From Pseudomonadota bacterium (GTDB taxonomy: Bacteria; Pseudomonadota; Gammaproteobacteria; Steroidobacterales; Woeseiaceae), in the NCBI GenBank assembly GCA_022563195.1, contig JADFNV010000014.1, positions 1 to 64,000 on the forward strand: a DNA stretch of 64,000 nt, read 5' to 3'. The stretch's first letter is position 1. Each line of letters begins with the position of its first letter. Positions 62,762 through 64,000 of this stretch are shown piece by piece. The notes under the pieces were generated by a model, which saw nothing but the letters and a program-made list of their open reading frames with translations, was not told the origin of the DNA and ran no database searches. Position numbers and translations under genes: made by a program.

Positions 62762-64000
62762 ATGCGCCGCCGGCGAACGATCGCAAGACTGTTCGGCATT
62801 CAGCGCGTGCTGATGAGATACGGTCTGGACGATGTCATCAGGAAAACACATTTGCTGCGGCCATTGCGGTTTCTTTTTTTCTTGCTGCCACGACGTCGGG
62901 ATACATCTGCGCCGCTCGGTGAACGCATTCGGCTTGCCTTGGAGGAACTGGGGCCGATCTTCGTAAAATTCGGCCAGGTTATTTCGACACGGCGTGACCT
63001 GCTGCCAGCTGATATCGCCGACGAACTCGCAAAATTGCAGGATGCGGTACCGCCGTTTCCGGCCGCACAGGCGATACAGATTCTCGATGAAGTTTACGGC
63101 GAGTCCGTGGACAAGGTATTTAAACGATTTGACGTCGAGCCGTTCGCGGCAGCTTCAATCGCACAGATACATACCGCACAACTACCGAACGGCACCGAGG
63201 TCATCGTCAAGTTACTGCGGCCAGGCGTGCGAAGCCTGATCGAACGCGATCTCGAAGTCATGCGCGTGATTGCAGGTCTTGCCGAGAAATATTGGGAACA
63301 TGGCAGGCGCCTGCGACCGCTGGAACTCGTTGCCGAATACGAACGTACGATTATTGACGAACTCGACCTCATGCGCGAGGCGGCCAACACAGCCCAACTC
63401 AGGCGGAACTTTGCCGGCTCCGACAAGCTTTACGTACCCGATATCTACTGGGATTTCTGCCGGCCCGAGGTGCTTGTCCAGGAACGCATCTACGGCATAC
63501 CGATCAGTGACATGGACGCATTGGTCGAGGCAGGAACGAATATTAAAGTACTCGCCGAAAATGGCGTCGAGATTTTCTTCACGCAGGTATTCCGCCACAA
63601 CTTTTTTCATGCCGACATGCACCCCGGTAACATATTCGTTCTCGCGGCCGATCCCGAGCGACCAAAATACGCTGCCGTCGATTTTGGCATCATCGGAACG
63701 TTGAGCCCTAGCGATCAGCGTTACCTCGCTGAGAATTTTCTCGCCTTCTTCGATCGCGACTACCACCGCATTGCCAAGCTGCACATTGATTCGGGCTGGG
63801 TGCCTGAAGGAACGCGCATCGATCAGCTCGAGACTGCAGTCCGCACCGTGTGTGAACCGATATTCAACAAACCGCTCTCTGAAATATCCTTTGCGCAAGT
63901 GCTAACGCGCCTGTTCCGTGTAGCGCAGCGTTTCGACGTGGAGATTCAGCCACAGATGATCCTGCTACACAAAACGCTCTTCAATATTGAAGGACTCGGC
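62762..64000 (+). CDS. ubiB: UbiB atypical kinase-like protein, 3'-truncated by window edge
   Basis: 413 codons visible, no stop before the edge. ATG at 62762. ADCK/ABC1 family landmarks: LGPIFVKFGQVISTRRDLLP with the KxGQ motif, AAASIAQIHTAQL (A-rich loop), VIVKLLRPGV with the nucleotide-binding lysine, and FHADMHPGNIFV with VDFGIIG in the catalytic core. Supports ubiquinone synthesis as ATPase partner. The missing C-terminus should hold membrane helices. Confidence 0.95.
   Translation, partial: MRRRRTIARLFGIQRVLMRYGLDDVIRKTHLLRPLRFLFFLLPRRRDTSAPLGERIRLALEELGPIFVKFGQVISTRRDLLPADIADELAKLQDAVPPFPAAQAIQILDEVYGESVDKVFKRFDVEPFAAASIAQIHTAQLPNGTEVIVKLLRPGVRSLIERDLEVMRVIAGLAEKYWEHGRRLRPLELVAEYERTIIDELDLMREAANTAQLRRNFAGSDKLYVPDIYWDFCRPEVLVQERIYGIPISDMDALVEAGTNIKVLAENGVEIFFTQVFRHNFFHADMHPGNIFVLAADPERPKYAAVDFGIIGTLSPSDQRYLAENFLAFFDRDYHRIAKLHIDSGWVPEGTRIDQLETAVRTVCEPIFNKPLSEISFAQVLTRLFRVAQRFDVEIQPQMILLHKTLFNIEGLG

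Overview
The window looks like part of a chromosome of a marine-type gammaproteobacterium. The housekeeping synteny (algZ-algR-hemC-hemD-hemX-hemY; dapF-DUF484-xerC-hslV-hslU-DUF971-ubiE-ubiJ-ubiB; comM-ubiK; glnK-amtB) is gammaproteobacterial. The moderately high GC, TonB receptor, TRAP and GH130 genes fit a Woeseia-like or related heterotroph, but the genus is inference only.

Layout. 1-4.6 kb: leucine dehydrogenase (5'-truncated by the window edge) and a branched-chain 2-oxoacid dehydrogenase operon (E1alpha, E1beta, E2) for Leu/Ile/Val breakdown. 4.7-12.5 kb: a ribose-type ABC importer whose operon starts with a GlcD-like FAD oxidase, divergent from a DgcN/DgcA pair, then a convergent isoaspartyl peptidase whose only plausible start codon is ATT. 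12.7-18.6 kb: two GT4 glycosyltransferases interleaved with two GH130 phosphorylase-family enzymes. 18.6-20.2 kb: the tail of a type IV pilus minor-pilin operon (pilE, a pilY2-like gene with a probable one-base frameshift, and a C-terminal remnant of pilY1).

20.2-42.8 kb holds the most interesting block, an apparent phytate/myo-inositol utilisation island. A TonB-dependent receptor heads a TRAP transporter operon that also carries a ketopantoate-reductase-like enzyme and a C11orf54-like (DUF1907) protein. It diverges from an RpiR regulator and the iol pathway (iolG, a second Gfo/Idh/MocA dehydrogenase, iolB, an iolC-DUF2090 fusion, iolD, iolE). Convergent with iol is a second operon: a duplicated beta-propeller phytase lipoprotein, an organophosphate:phosphate (OPA-type) transporter, a small lipoprotein and an inositol-monophosphatase-like enzyme. 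A purple-acid-phosphatase-like lipoprotein is divergent from the phytase. AT-rich dyad sites of one type (GAA-N6-8-TTC) lie in all three intergenic control regions, so one RpiR protein may control the whole route from phytate to central metabolism.

42.8-44.2 kb is a scar: an N-terminal fragment of a sodium:solute symporter, an IS3-type transposase remnant, a trypsin-like protease of lower GC, and the 5' half of a tRNA-Arg(CCG). After it come a cytochrome c5-like protein, comM, ubiK, and a porin-glnK-amtB unit with a convincing sigma-54 promoter and an NtrC-like site. The core block from 49.3 kb to the end covers AlgZR, haem synthesis, an orphan ParA-like ATPase, dapF/xerC/hslVU and the ubiEJB ubiquinone genes. 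ubiB runs off the right edge. A REP-type 29-bp perfect inverted repeat follows hslU and supplies part of its stop codon.
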